From the NCBI GenBank assembly GCA_016302065.1, contig JAEDOI010000018.1:1-18522 (forward strand): a stretch of 18,522 nt of DNA, given 5' to 3'. Numbering within the stretch: the first letter of the stretch is position 1; each line of letters begins with the position of its first letter. This stretch comes from Bacilli bacterium. GTDB taxonomy: Bacteria; Bacillota_I; Bacilli_A; RFN20; CAG-826. A model generated the notes under the pieces. It had not been told where the DNA came from, ran no database searches, and saw only the letters and a program-made list of their open reading frames with translations. Below are positions 1 through 6,482 of this stretch, piece after piece. A program made the translations under genes and the position numbers.

Positions 1-302
1 TTTGTTTCTTTATTTTTTTCCATCATAGATGAAATAAAAGATAAATTTCGATATCCTTCTTCGTTTTTAATGTATAAAGAAAAGATATGGTCTTCTATTT
101 TAAGTTCCATTCCTAAGATTGGTTTAATGTTATTCTTTATACATTTAGAATAGAATTTTGGAAGACCATATAAAATGTTAATATCGCTTATACCTACATA
201 TTTATATTGACACTTTAAAACATTGGAGATAAGTGAATCGATTTTAACTCCACTTTGTAAAAATGAGTATCCAGTATAAATATGTAAAGGTATAAAATTC
301 AT
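1..302 (-). CDS. dnaE: DNA polymerase III subunit alpha, N-terminal fragment (runs off window)
   Basis: Reading the minus strand from an ATG at 302-300 gives 100 open residues that continue past the left edge. They begin MNFIPLHIYTGYSFLQSG and include the segments YVGISDINILYGLPKFYSKC and IKPILGMEL. These match the PHP-domain start of bacterial replicative polymerase alpha subunits of the DnaE type (known pattern: HLHVHSxYSLL, then ALTDHxxMxGxxxFYxxC, then IKPIIGxE). Two usual PHP metal ligands look altered: HxH is HxY and TDH is SDI, so the PHP site is probably not a working phosphoesterase, as in several bacterial DnaE proteins. The start lies 1 nt after the nrnA stop with no clear Shine-Dalgarno, so translation is probably coupled. 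The polymerase core is outside the window, so DnaE rather than PolC rests on the N-terminal match alone. Confidence 0.85.
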   Translation of the reverse strand, partial: MNFIPLHIYTGYSFLQSGVKIDSLISNVLKCQYKYVGISDINILYGLPKFYSKCIKNNIKPILGMELKIEDHIFSLYIKNEEGYRNLSFISSMMEKNKET

Positions 303-303
303 T

Positions 304-1311
304 TTATTTTGTATTATCTATTACTACTTGATCTAAATCTTTAATAAATTGATCTAATTCAGTTAAATCTTTAATTTGAGCACCACTTGCTGAAGCATGA
401 CCGCCACCTTTATATTTTTTAGCAACTTCATTAATTACAAAATTCCTGCTTCTAATTGAAATTCTAAAACAAGGTTCTGTAATATCTTCAGTAATTGAGC
501 ACCAAATGTTAATTCCTTGATAAGTTGAAAAGAAATTAACATTATCTTTTCCTTGTTCACTAGCAAGATGTAGTGTATCTAAATCTTTTTGAGTCATAAT
601 ATAATATGCTACGCCATGTTCACTAATTTTATAATTATTCAAAATAAATTTAATAACTTCTAATTTAGATAAATCATCTTGATACATTGATTCATAAATT
701 TTTACAATATTAATATTTCTTTCTAATAAACATTTAGCAACTTCAAATGAAAGAGGAGAGGTGGAAGAATATTGGAATCTACCACTATCTCCAACAAGTC
801 CAATATAAAAATATTTACTAGCTTCAGCGCTTAATGGATATTTTTTAAACGAAAGAAGCATTGAACAAACTTCTTCAGCTGCAGCAGCTTTTGAAGTATC
901 AGTAATTTCATCATCAAAAATATTATCTGTAACAGGATGGTGATCTAATTTAAATTTATATGTAGCTTTTTCAAAACGAGGGTCAGCAATTCTTTTTTTA
1001 TCACCTACATCAACAATAATTGCTAAAAATTCATCATTAAACCACTCATCATTTACTTTATCTGTTTCAGGAAATAATCCTCTTGGAGTAAAAGCGATAT
1101 GATTATCACCTAAAACCTTAATATCTTTATCTTTAAAATTATCTTTTAACCATGTAGCTAATCCAAATTGAGTGCCTAAAGCATCAAAATCTGGTTTAAT
1201 ATGTCTAAAAACAGCAATTTTTTTAAAGTTCTTTACTTGAGCAAGAAAGTTTTTATATTGTTTTTTAAATTTCTTAGCATCTTGAGCAATATATGAATTA
1301 CAAGTAAACAT
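304..1311 (-). CDS. nrnA: NrnA-type DHH/DHHA1 phosphoesterase (oligoribonuclease / pAp phosphatase)
   Basis: This 335-residue protein has the DHH architecture. Residues 37-46 read HIKPDFDALG (metal-binding HxxxDxDxxG), D101 lies in IVDVGD, LDHHP is at 122-126 and GDSGRF at 174-179. The C-terminal DHHA1 domain carries RSRNFVINEVAKKYKGGGHA with the GGGH at 302-305. Length and order fit the Firmicutes NrnA family, which degrades short RNA oligomers (nanoRNA) and dephosphorylates 3'-phosphoadenosine 5'-phosphate in the cytoplasm; activity here is inferred from family. I chose the ATG at 1311-1309, which follows the ackA stop by 1 nt. The frame is open upstream, but those 12 extra codons lie inside ackA. 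No clear Shine-Dalgarno is seen, so coupling to ackA is likely. It is the middle gene of ackA-nrnA-dnaE. Confidence 0.9.
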   Translation of the reverse strand: MFTCNSYIAQDAKKFKKQYKNFLAQVKNFKKIAVFRHIKPDFDALGTQFGLATWLKDNFKDKDIKVLGDNHIAFTPRGLFPETDKVNDEWFNDEFLAIIVDVGDKKRIADPRFEKATYKFKLDHHPVTDNIFDDEITDTSKAAAAEEVCSMLLSFKKYPLSAEASKYFYIGLVGDSGRFQYSSTSPLSFEVAKCLLERNINIVKIYESMYQDDLSKLEVIKFILNNYKISEHGVAYYIMTQKDLDTLHLASEQGKDNVNFFSTYQGINIWCSITEDITEPCFRISIRSRNFVINEVAKKYKGGGHASASGAQIKDLTELDQFIKDLDQVVIDNTK

Positions 1312-1312
1312 A

Positions 1313-2512
1313 TTATTTACACCCAATATTATAAGCATCACGAGCAATCATGACTTCTTCATCAGTTGGAATTACAACAACTTTAATTTTTGATTCTGGA
1401 AGTGAAAGAACAGCTTCTTTTCCTCCAAATGTTGCTTCATTAACTTTATTATCAATCTTAATTCCAAGTGCTTCATTGATTCTTTCAAATACTAACTCAC
1501 GATATTCAGGAGCATTTTCTCCAATTCCAGCACTAAATATAATAAGATCACATCCTCCGAGTCTAACAAAATATTGCCCGATAAAATCAGCAACTCTTCT
1601 TCCCCAAAGTTTCATAGCTAAAAGTGAATCGTGATTGCCTTTTCTTGCTTCAGCATCAACATCTCTACTATCGTTAGAAACTGTTGATACACCATATAAT
1701 CCACTAGCTTTATTAAATTCTTGGAAAACTTCTTCGTTTGTTTTCCCACTCATTTTTAATACTTGATAGTAAACTGATGGATCCATATCTCCAGTTCTAG
1801 AATTCATCATAATTCCTCCACATGGAGTAAGACCCATACTTGTTGCTACACATTTCCCATCTTTTACAGCGGTGATAGAAGCGCCACTTCCTAAATGGCA
1901 AACAATAATTCTAGAATCTTTTTTACCGTTTAAATATTTGTTAATTCCAACTTCACTAAGATATTTATGACTTGTTCCATGAGCACCATATCTTCTAATC
2001 ATATATTTTTCAGTGTATTCTTTTGGAATTGCATAAGTATAATCTTCTTCTTCCATAGTTTGATGGAAAGCAGTATCAAATACAGCAATATGAGGTGTGT
2101 TAGGTAATACTTCTTTAAATGCTCTATAACCAGTTAAATGTGCAGCATTATGAAGTGGAGCAAGTGGAATTAATGATTCAATTTTATTATATGTATCTTC
2201 ATTAAATAATTCGCTCTTTGAGAAATATGGACCACCTTGAACTACTCTATGCCCAGTAGCTTTAATTTCATCATAACTTGAAATAATATGTTCTTTTAAT
2301 AAAGCATCAAGGACAATTTTTACAGCTACTCCATGATCCTTTACAGGTACGATTACCTTATCTTTTTTATCATTGTATTTAAGTTGAAAGATTCCATCTT
2401 CATGTCCAATTCTTTCAACAATTCCAGAACAGATAACTTGTTCTTCAGGCATTTCAAATAATTTAAATTTCAAACTACTTGAGCCACAATTTACAGCCAT
2501 TATTTTTTTCAT
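1313..2512 (-). CDS. ackA: Acetate kinase
   Basis: This 399-residue protein is full length for acetate kinase, which interconverts acetyl phosphate plus ADP with acetate plus ATP. The N-terminal signature VNCGSSSLKFKLF starts at residue 7 (N8). Residues matching the known active site are R89 in GHRVVQGG, D146 in AVFDTAFH, H178 in RYGAHGTSHKY, R239 in MNSRTGDMDPS and E385 in PTDEEVMIARD. The ASKHA phosphate-2 loop FSAGIGENAPEYR is at 326-338. Translation starts at ATG 2512, with GAGGT (2526-2522) 9 nt upstream. A promoter lies just ahead, so this is the first gene of a minus-strand operon with nrnA and dnaE. Its partner phosphotransacetylase is the PduL encoded at 17608, about 15 kb away, not an adjacent pta. 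Confidence 0.97.
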   Translation of the reverse strand: MKKIMAVNCGSSSLKFKLFEMPEEQVICSGIVERIGHEDGIFQLKYNDKKDKVIVPVKDHGVAVKIVLDALLKEHIISSYDEIKATGHRVVQGGPYFSKSELFNEDTYNKIESLIPLAPLHNAAHLTGYRAFKEVLPNTPHIAVFDTAFHQTMEEEDYTYAIPKEYTEKYMIRRYGAHGTSHKYLSEVGINKYLNGKKDSRIIVCHLGSGASITAVKDGKCVATSMGLTPCGGIMMNSRTGDMDPSVYYQVLKMSGKTNEEVFQEFNKASGLYGVSTVSNDSRDVDAEARKGNHDSLLAMKLWGRRVADFIGQYFVRLGGCDLIIFSAGIGENAPEYRELVFERINEALGIKIDNKVNEATFGGKEAVLSLPESKIKVVVIPTDEEVMIARDAYNIGCK

Positions 2513-2539
2513 TTTTTATTTACCTCGCTTCAATGAATT

Positions 2540-2568
2540 ATTATATTAAATTTTATTTATTCTTTAAA
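2540..2568 (-). promoter_or_regulatory. Probable sigma-A-type promoter of ackA-nrnA-dnaE
   Basis: On the minus strand, TTTAAA (2568-2563) and a perfect TATAAT (2545-2540) are separated by 17 nt. Transcription would start near 2533, giving a leader of about 20 nt that contains the GAGGT ribosome site. The -35 is weak (4 of 6) and the region is AT-rich, so this is a prediction. Confidence 0.55.
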
Positions 2569-2574
2569 GTTTAA

Positions 2575-2598
2575 TTTATAATTATTAATAATTATAAA
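2575..2598. repeat. 24-bp perfect AT-only palindrome upstream of the ackA promoter
   Basis: Positions 2575-2598 form a perfect palindrome whose left half is TTTATAATTATT and right half AATAATTATAAA, with no central spacer. It abuts the upstream side of the ackA -35 element. It could be an operator, an UP-like element or simply AT-rich sequence; its composition makes chance more plausible than its length suggests. Nothing else readable as a gene is seen in 2513-2800 apart from the box repeats at 2689-2795. Confidence 0.6.
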
Positions 2599-2688
2599 AA
2601 TAAGAACTATTTAATTATTGAATTACCTTTATTTCCTAATTTACATTAATTTTAACATTATTAAATGTTTATTTACAAAAATAGTTGG

Positions 2689-2795
2689 GAAAACATATTG
2701 TTTTTTTGAAAATAAGCGGTAAAACATATGGTTTTTTTATAATACATTAACATGATAATTATTTAAAAATTCAGTAAAACATATTAATTTTTAAA
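2689..2795 (+). repeat. Three copies of an AAAACATAT(T/G) box (putative operators)
   Basis: Three similar segments begin with AAAACATAT at 2690, 2721 and 2776. In copies 1 and 2 the core is AAAAC-N5-GTTTT (AAAACATATTGTTTT and AAAACATATGGTTTT), a 5-bp-arm inverted repeat. Copy 3 keeps the left half and a T-run, but its right half has degenerated (AAAACATATTAATTTT). Flanks also agree (GGGA, GGTA, AGTA before the box). Start-to-start distances are 31 and 55 nt, near 3 and 5 helical turns. They sit upstream of the promoter-like sequence of the small ORF at 2864 and of the divergent ackA promoter, so they look like sites for a DNA-binding protein. The regulator is unknown. Confidence 0.5.
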
Positions 2796-2803
2796 AAAAT
2801 AGT

Positions 2804-2855
2804 TTGATAAATATAAATATATTTTGTAAATTAAATCTAATATTTAATCGGAGGA
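2804..2855 (+). promoter_or_regulatory. Promoter-like sequence and ribosome site for the 58-aa ORF
   Basis: TTGATA (2804-2809) and TAAATT (2827-2832) lie 17 nt apart, with a TG directly before the -10-like hexamer. A strong Shine-Dalgarno GGAGGA (2850-2855) follows, 8 nt before the ATG at 2864. The ribosome site is clear; the promoter is a moderate match in AT-rich DNA. Confidence 0.5.
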
Positions 2856-2863
2856 CACACATA

Positions 2864-3040
2864 ATGAGATTAAGAAGAGAAGCTGTCGATATGATTAAAG
2901 AGATATGTTCTCGTTATAAAAATGAGCCATCTCCTTTAATGCTAGTCTTAAGTGATGTACAAAAAGAATATGGTTCTCCAAAAGATCACAAACTCTTACA
3001 TACAACTTATAATAAGAATATAGAAAAATATCCAGATTAA
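2864..3040 (+). CDS. Small 58-aa protein resembling the N-terminus of a NuoE/HndA-type subunit
   Basis: I take the ATG at 2864 because GGAGGA lies 8 nt upstream; the frame is open further 5' but that stretch lacks a ribosome site. The 58 residues include ICSRYKNEPSPLMLVLSDVQ followed by KEYGSP. This recalls the helical N-terminal segment of 2Fe-2S thioredoxin-like subunits (NuoE, HndA, HydC), where a pattern such as xxYxxxxxxLIxxLxxVQxxYGYxP precedes the cysteine-bearing ferredoxin fold. That ferredoxin half is absent: there is one cysteine (C15 in EICSRY), the reading frame ends after the region, and a strong terminator follows at once. It may be a gene remnant, or a short helical protein kept for another role, since its initiation and termination signals look intact. 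No function is claimed; the family link is a pattern match by eye. Confidence 0.5.
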   Translation: MRLRREAVDMIKEICSRYKNEPSPLMLVLSDVQKEYGSPKDHKLLHTTYNKNIEKYPD

Positions 3041-3085
3041 TTGAATATATCGAAATTTTATTAAAAAAAATTCAATAAAAATGAT

Positions 3086-3113
3086 AAAAGTGCGATAATC
3101 ATCGCACTTTTTT
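3086..3113 (+). terminator. Rho-independent terminator after the 58-aa ORF
   Basis: An 11-bp perfect stem, AAAAGTGCGAT (3086-3096) with ATCGCACTTTT (3101-3111), closes a 4-nt AATC loop and runs into T residues. It separates the small ORF from the starch operon promoter. The rest of 3041-3346 holds only the signals listed next and no gene. Confidence 0.88.
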
Positions 3114-3166
3114 CTTATTTATGTAAATTTTAAAAATAATTAAAATATTATTTTGCAAAAAACTAA

Positions 3167-3193
3167 AAAAACATTGATAAAATCAATATTTTT
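3167..3193. repeat. Imperfect inverted repeat just upstream of the malK promoter
   Basis: ATTGAT (3173-3178), AAA, ATCAAT (3182-3187) form a perfect 6-bp dyad. It is extended by A5/T5 across one mismatch (C3172 with A3188). It abuts the -35 at 3195. It could be an upstream operator for a maltodextrin regulator or a weak second terminator; the sequence does not decide. Confidence 0.4.
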
Positions 3194-3194
3194 C

Positions 3195-3223
3195 TTGATT
3201 TGAAGTCTATAAATTGATAATAT
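3195..3223 (+). promoter_or_regulatory. Probable promoter of the starch/maltodextrin operon
   Basis: TTGATT (3195-3200) and TAATAT (3218-3223) are 17 nt apart, and an overlapping GATAAT lies at 3216-3221. Transcription would begin near 3230, inside the cre box, giving a leader of about 115 nt before malK. This is the only good promoter-like sequence seen before the seven-gene operon. Confidence 0.6.
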
Positions 3224-3237
3224 GAAAGCGCTTACAA
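3222..3237 (+). promoter_or_regulatory. cre / LacI-family operator controlling the starch operon
   Basis: ATGAAAGCGCTTACAA matches the published cre consensus WTGNAARCGNWWWCAW at every position. Such sites are bound by CcpA, or by LacI-family maltose regulators (MalR-type) whose boxes share the CG centre. It overlaps the -10 and the predicted start point, the usual place for a repressor. No LacI-family regulator gene is encoded in the window, so the protein that binds here is not identified. Confidence 0.85.
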
Positions 3238-3255
3238 CTTATTACAATAAAATTT

Positions 3256-3281
3256 GCCGAATAATTAATAAAAAAATCGGC
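3256..3281 (+). repeat. Leader inverted repeat between cre and malK
   Basis: GCCGA (3256-3260) pairs with TCGGC (3277-3281) across a 16-nt AT-rich loop, and GTTTTGTTGT follows. It lies in the transcribed leader. The loop is long and the T-run is broken, so it is at best a weak terminator or an mRNA 5' structure. Confidence 0.35.
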
Positions 3282-3346
3282 GTTTTGTTGTCTATTTTAT
3301 TTATTTTTATTATAGATAGGTTTGAAGCTTATAGAGGAGTGTATTA

Positions 3347-4522
3347 ATGACACAAGAAAAGACTGAAACCATGAATGGTTATGGAGCTGCTGAAGAGCTT
3401 CAATATGAGGGAAATCCTACAAAAGTCAAAGAATCTTCAGATGATTATTTCGTTTCGTTAAAACATATCGACAAAATTTATGATAATAATGTTCAAGCAG
3501 TTTTTGATTTCAATCTTGACATTAAAAAACATGAATTTATTGTCTTTGTTGGTCCTTCTGGATGTGGTAAATCTACAACTTTAAGAATGATTGCTGGTCT
3601 TGAAGATATCACAAAAGGTGAATTATACATTGATAATGAATTATGCAATGATAAAACACCTAAAGATAGAGATATCGCCATGGTCTTCCAAAGTTATGCT
3701 CTTTATCCTCATATGTCTGTTTATGAAAACATGGCATTTGGTTTAAAAATTAGAAGAATGCCAAAATATGAGATTGATAAGAGAGTTCATGAAGCAGCAA
3801 GAATTCTTCAAATTGAAGAATATCTTGATAGAAAACCAAAAGCACTAAGTGGTGGACAACGTCAAAGAGTCGCTTTAGGTAGAGCAATCGTTAGAAATGC
3901 TAAAGTCTTCTTGATGGATGAACCATTATCTAACCTTGATGCTAAATTAAGAGTTCAAATGAGAAGTGAAATTGTTAAACTTCACCAAGCTTTAGGTGCA
4001 ACTACAATTTATGTTACTCATGACCAAACAGAAGCTATGACAATGGCAAGTAGAATTGTCGTTATGAAATTAGGAAGAATTCAACAAGTAGGAACTCCAA
4101 TTGAAATTTATAATCACCCAGCAAATTTATTTGTTGCCGGATTTATTGGATCACCCGCAATGAATTTCTTAAAAGTTAAGTATGATAGTGTAAGACATGT
4201 TGCTACTACAACAGATAACAAAGAAATTGTTATACCAGAGTCTTTAGTTAAAGGAAAAGATATACCAAGTGAAGTAATTCTTGGAATTCGTCCAGAAAAC
4301 ATTATTCCTTGCTTAGAAGATGGCGATAATAGTTACTTAATTAATGTCAATGTTGCAGAACTTCTTGGCAATGAATATTATGTACATACTAATTTTGGTG
4401 GAACTGATTTAATAGCTAAGTTCCCAGCTGAAAAAATCATTCGTGCTAATGATGTATTAAAAGTTAAGTTCAATGGTGAAAAGATTCATTTCTTCGACAT
4501 TGAAACTGAAAAAGCTATTTAA
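3347..4522 (+). CDS. malK: Maltodextrin ABC transporter ATP-binding protein (MalK/MsmX type)
   Basis: This 391-residue cytoplasmic ATPase powers the MalFG permease. The nucleotide-binding domain shows Walker [10 protein letters not shown] (69-77), the Q-loop at Q115 in [20 protein letters not shown], signature LSGGQRQR (167-174), Walker [13 protein letters not shown] (187-198) and the switch histidine H225. From about residue 260 a TOBE/OB-type regulatory domain follows ([17 protein letters not shown]). This order is typical of carbohydrate (CUT1) MalK/MsmK/UgpC proteins. The start at 3347 is set by GAGGAG (3334-3339) 7 nt upstream. The protein therefore carries about 33 extra residues before the usual [12 protein letters not shown] start; an internal ATG at codon 9 would not remove them. 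It is first in the operon, 85 nt ahead of the lipoprotein gene. In many Firmicutes one MsmX serves several importers, but here the gene is tied to this one. Confidence 0.96.
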   Translation: MTQEKTETMNGYGAAEELQYEGNPTKVKESSDDYFVSLKHIDKIYDNNVQAVFDFNLDIKKHEFIVFVGPSGCGKSTTLRMIAGLEDITKGELYIDNELCNDKTPKDRDIAMVFQSYALYPHMSVYENMAFGLKIRRMPKYEIDKRVHEAARILQIEEYLDRKPKALSGGQRQRVALGRAIVRNAKVFLMDEPLSNLDAKLRVQMRSEIVKLHQALGATTIYVTHDQTEAMTMASRIVVMKLGRIQQVGTPIEIYNHPANLFVAGFIGSPAMNFLKVKYDSVRHVATTTDNKEIVIPESLVKGKDIPSEVILGIRPENIIPCLEDGDNSYLINVNVAELLGNEYYVHTNFGGTDLIAKFPAEKIIRANDVLKVKFNGEKIHFFDIETEKAI

Positions 4523-4526
4523 GGAA

Positions 4527-4578
4527 ATAACTATATTTAGTTATAGAAACATATTGGCCATATTTTTATTAAAATGGC
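4527..4578 (+). repeat. Two small hairpins in the malK-lipoprotein spacer
   Basis: The first is a perfect 7-bp stem, ATAACTA (4527-4533) and TAGTTAT (4538-4544), with a 4-nt loop. The second pairs GCCAT (4557-4561) with ATGGC (4574-4578) and can add A/T pairs inside. No T-run follows, so these are more likely mRNA processing or stability elements than terminators. They lie before the highly expressed-looking lipoprotein and malE genes. Confidence 0.45.
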
Positions 4579-4607
4579 AAGGTATTAATTAGGAGGAATA
4601 AAAAAAT

Positions 4608-5099
4608 ATGTTTATGAAAAAAGGTTTATTAACCTTAGCTGCAGCTACATGTTTATTCGGACTTGCTAGTTGTTCAAGTGCTCCAAGCACTGAAGGATTT
4701 GATCCAAACGAAGGTGAATTTGAAAAGAAAGATTTAACTCTTGCACTTGTTGGAGATTTTAAAGCTGAAGGATTACCAACATGGAATCCAGCTGATTCAC
4801 AAGATACAGAAGCTTTAAAATTACACAAAGATGAAACAAGAGATGGAATTTACACAGTAACAATTGATATTGCTACAGGTGCTTCATTTAAAGTTATTGC
4901 TGGAAGAGCTTGGGGAGCTCCAGATTATGGTTTTGCAAAAGTCGATACTGAAAAATCAACTGCTGCTAAAATTAAAGATGATGGTGGAAATATTGGAATT
5001 GTTGAAGGTGGAAAAATGACCCTTGACTTCTATGAATATCCATTCTTAAACAGCGATAAGATTAATCCAGATAAAACACTTATTATTACAATTGAATAA
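4608..5099 (+). CDS. Small lipoprotein with possible SusE/F-like starch-binding domain
   Basis: A 163-residue secreted lipoprotein: basic start MFMKKG, hydrophobic run, and lipobox LASC with the lipidated cysteine at residue 22. AGGAGGA (4591-4597) lies 10 nt before ATG 4608, which favours this start over the ATG at 4614. The mature part is one domain of about 115 residues with the segments LALVGDFKAEGLPTWNPAD, DGIYTVTIDIATGASFKVI, AWGAPDYGFA and GGNIGIVEGGKMTLDFYEYP. The run from VGDF through Y-TVT, FK-I, W---YG and GGNI to a final strand with D resembles the repeated beta-sandwich domains of Bacteroidetes SusE/SusF starch-binding lipoproteins, as I recall that pattern. I infer a cell-surface glucan-binding helper for MalE or the two glycosidases. 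It lies between malK and malE, where transporter operons normally have nothing. No catalytic motif is seen. The family assignment is tentative; the lipoprotein call is firm. Confidence 0.75.
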   Translation: MFMKKGLLTLAAATCLFGLASCSSAPSTEGFDPNEGEFEKKDLTLALVGDFKAEGLPTWNPADSQDTEALKLHKDETRDGIYTVTIDIATGASFKVIAGRAWGAPDYGFAKVDTEKSTAAKIKDDGGNIGIVEGGKMTLDFYEYPFLNSDKINPDKTLIITIE

Positions 5100-5122
5100 T
5101 ATAACAAAGGAGAATAAAAATT

Positions 5123-6418
5123 ATGAAATTAAAAAATATTAAAGTACTTGCAGTTAGTTTAGTAGCTTTAGGTGCAGCCGGTGCATTAGCTTCTTGTGGA
5201 TCTGAAACAGGAACTACAATTGTTGTTTGGGCACCAACTGAAGAACAAGCAGTTATCGATGAAGTTGTAAAAGAATACAATAAAACTGCTGAATATAAAA
5301 TTAATTATAAATTCACAGCTGTTAGTGAAGCTGATGGTGGTACAACTTTAGGTAATGACCCACAAGTTAAGAATGCTCCAGCTCTTGTTGCTGCTGCAGA
5401 TGACCACATTTTTGGTTTAGCACAAAAGAAAATTGCTCAAAAATTACCAACAGCTTGGAAGAACTTTGTTTTAGAATCAAATACTGAAGTTGCTATTAAA
5501 GGTGCTTCATATAATGGTGATGTATATGGATTCCCAATTTCAACAGATAACGGATATTTCTTATATTACAATAAAGAAGTAATTAAAGACGAAGACAAAG
5601 GAACACTTGAAGGAATTTTAGCCGCATGTAAAGCTGCTAATAAGAAATTTAGAATGGATCTTGCCAATGGTTGGTATGTTAATTCAATTCCACAAGCTCA
5701 AGGTATAACTGGAACAGAATCATTATCATTTACTGCAGATGCAGATGGTATTGCAATTTATAATATTGGTTGGGATACAGAAATCTCTGCTAAAGCTTTT
5801 AAAGCTGTTAACGAATTAATTAATGTTACATATAAAGATACATTAATTATGGGTGCTGACGATGTTATGACTGGTGGATTCCAAGATGAATCAGTTGTCG
5901 CTGGTGTTAGTGGAACATGGATGCAACCTGCTCTTGAAAAAGCTATTGGAGCAGAAAATCTTGGCGCTTGCAAACTCCCAACATTTAACGTTGAAGGAAC
6001 AGCTCACCAAATGGCATCATTTACTGGTACAAAAGTTTATGTTATCAATAAATATAGACCATCAGAAGAACAAAGAATGGCTGCTGATTTAGGAAAATTA
6101 TTAACATCTAAAGAAGCTCAATTAGTTAGATTTAGATTAAGAAATTCTCTTCCATGTAATAAAGAAGCTTTATTAGATCCAGCTTATACAGAAAATATTT
6201 CTCTTGGTGGAGCAGCTCTTGTTGAACAAAACCAATTCGCTGCTGTTCAATCTCAATCAGCTGAAGGAAGATATTGGGATGTAGGAAAAGCTATGGGTCA
6301 AGCTATTTATGATGGCAAACTTGCAGAAGGTGAATCTGCTGGAACAGTACATACAGTTGCTGAATGGAAATCATTCTTAGAAACTCAATGTAATTCTTTA
6401 AGAAAGAGCGGAAAATAA
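5123..6418 (+). CDS. malE: Maltodextrin-binding lipoprotein (extracellular solute-binding protein family 1)
   Basis: A 431-residue substrate-binding protein with a lipoprotein signal; the lipobox is ALASC with the cysteine at residue 25. The mature chain starts TTIVVWAPTEEQAVIDEVVKEY, then shows APALVAAADDHIFGLAQKK, GDVYGFPISTDNGYFLYYNK and VAGVSGTWMQPAL. These are landmarks of MalE/MdxE-type maltose and maltodextrin binding proteins (the pattern YGFPxxxDxxxLxYNK is typical). It would be anchored outside the membrane and deliver ligand to MalFG. The ribosome site AAAGGAGA (5106-5113) lies 9 nt before the ATG. A long inverted repeat follows the stop codon (6436-6465), which fits the common pattern of making more binding protein than permease. 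Ligand is inferred from operon context with amylase and pullulanase. Confidence 0.93.
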   Translation: MKLKNIKVLAVSLVALGAAGALASCGSETGTTIVVWAPTEEQAVIDEVVKEYNKTAEYKINYKFTAVSEADGGTTLGNDPQVKNAPALVAAADDHIFGLAQKKIAQKLPTAWKNFVLESNTEVAIKGASYNGDVYGFPISTDNGYFLYYNKEVIKDEDKGTLEGILAACKAANKKFRMDLANGWYVNSIPQAQGITGTESLSFTADADGIAIYNIGWDTEISAKAFKAVNELINVTYKDTLIMGADDVMTGGFQDESVVAGVSGTWMQPALEKAIGAENLGACKLPTFNVEGTAHQMASFTGTKVYVINKYRPSEEQRMAADLGKLLTSKEAQLVRFRLRNSLPCNKEALLDPAYTENISLGGAALVEQNQFAAVQSQSAEGRYWDVGKAMGQAIYDGKLAEGESAGTVHTVAEWKSFLETQCNSLRKSGK

Positions 6419-6435
6419 TTAATTAAAAATATTTT

Positions 6436-6465
6436 TGAACTAATGGTCAAATGGCCATTAGTTCA
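6436..6465 (+). terminator. Strong hairpin between malE and malF (partial terminator / mRNA stabiliser)
   Basis: TGAACTAATGGTC (6436-6448) pairs with GGCCATTAGTTCA (6453-6465), 13 bp including one G-T pair, around a 4-nt AAAT loop. The following TATTTTATTTT is T-rich but interrupted. It should act as a leaky terminator or 3' end protector, favouring malE transcripts over the downstream permease and glycosidase genes. Confidence 0.7.
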
Positions 6466-6482
6466 TATTTTATTTTAGAAGA

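Noticed and set aside
1350..1634. Plus-strand open frame of 94 codons
   Set aside because: It lies antisense inside ackA, whose product is full length with all active-site residues; no ribosome site.
2713..2726. Possible cre box (AAGCGG core) in the ackA upstream region
   Set aside because: Three mismatches to the conserved positions, including the TG of the left arm; it is part of the second AAAACATAT box flank instead.
2689..2795. CRISPR-like array
   Set aside because: Only three short copies with unequal 31 and 55 nt periods and AT-rich, non-spacer-like intervals; no cas genes.
2804..2863. Upstream extension of the 58-aa ORF to an earlier ATG
   Set aside because: The GGAGGA at 2850-2855 is correctly spaced for ATG 2864; the upstream part is low-complexity and overlaps the promoter-like sequence.
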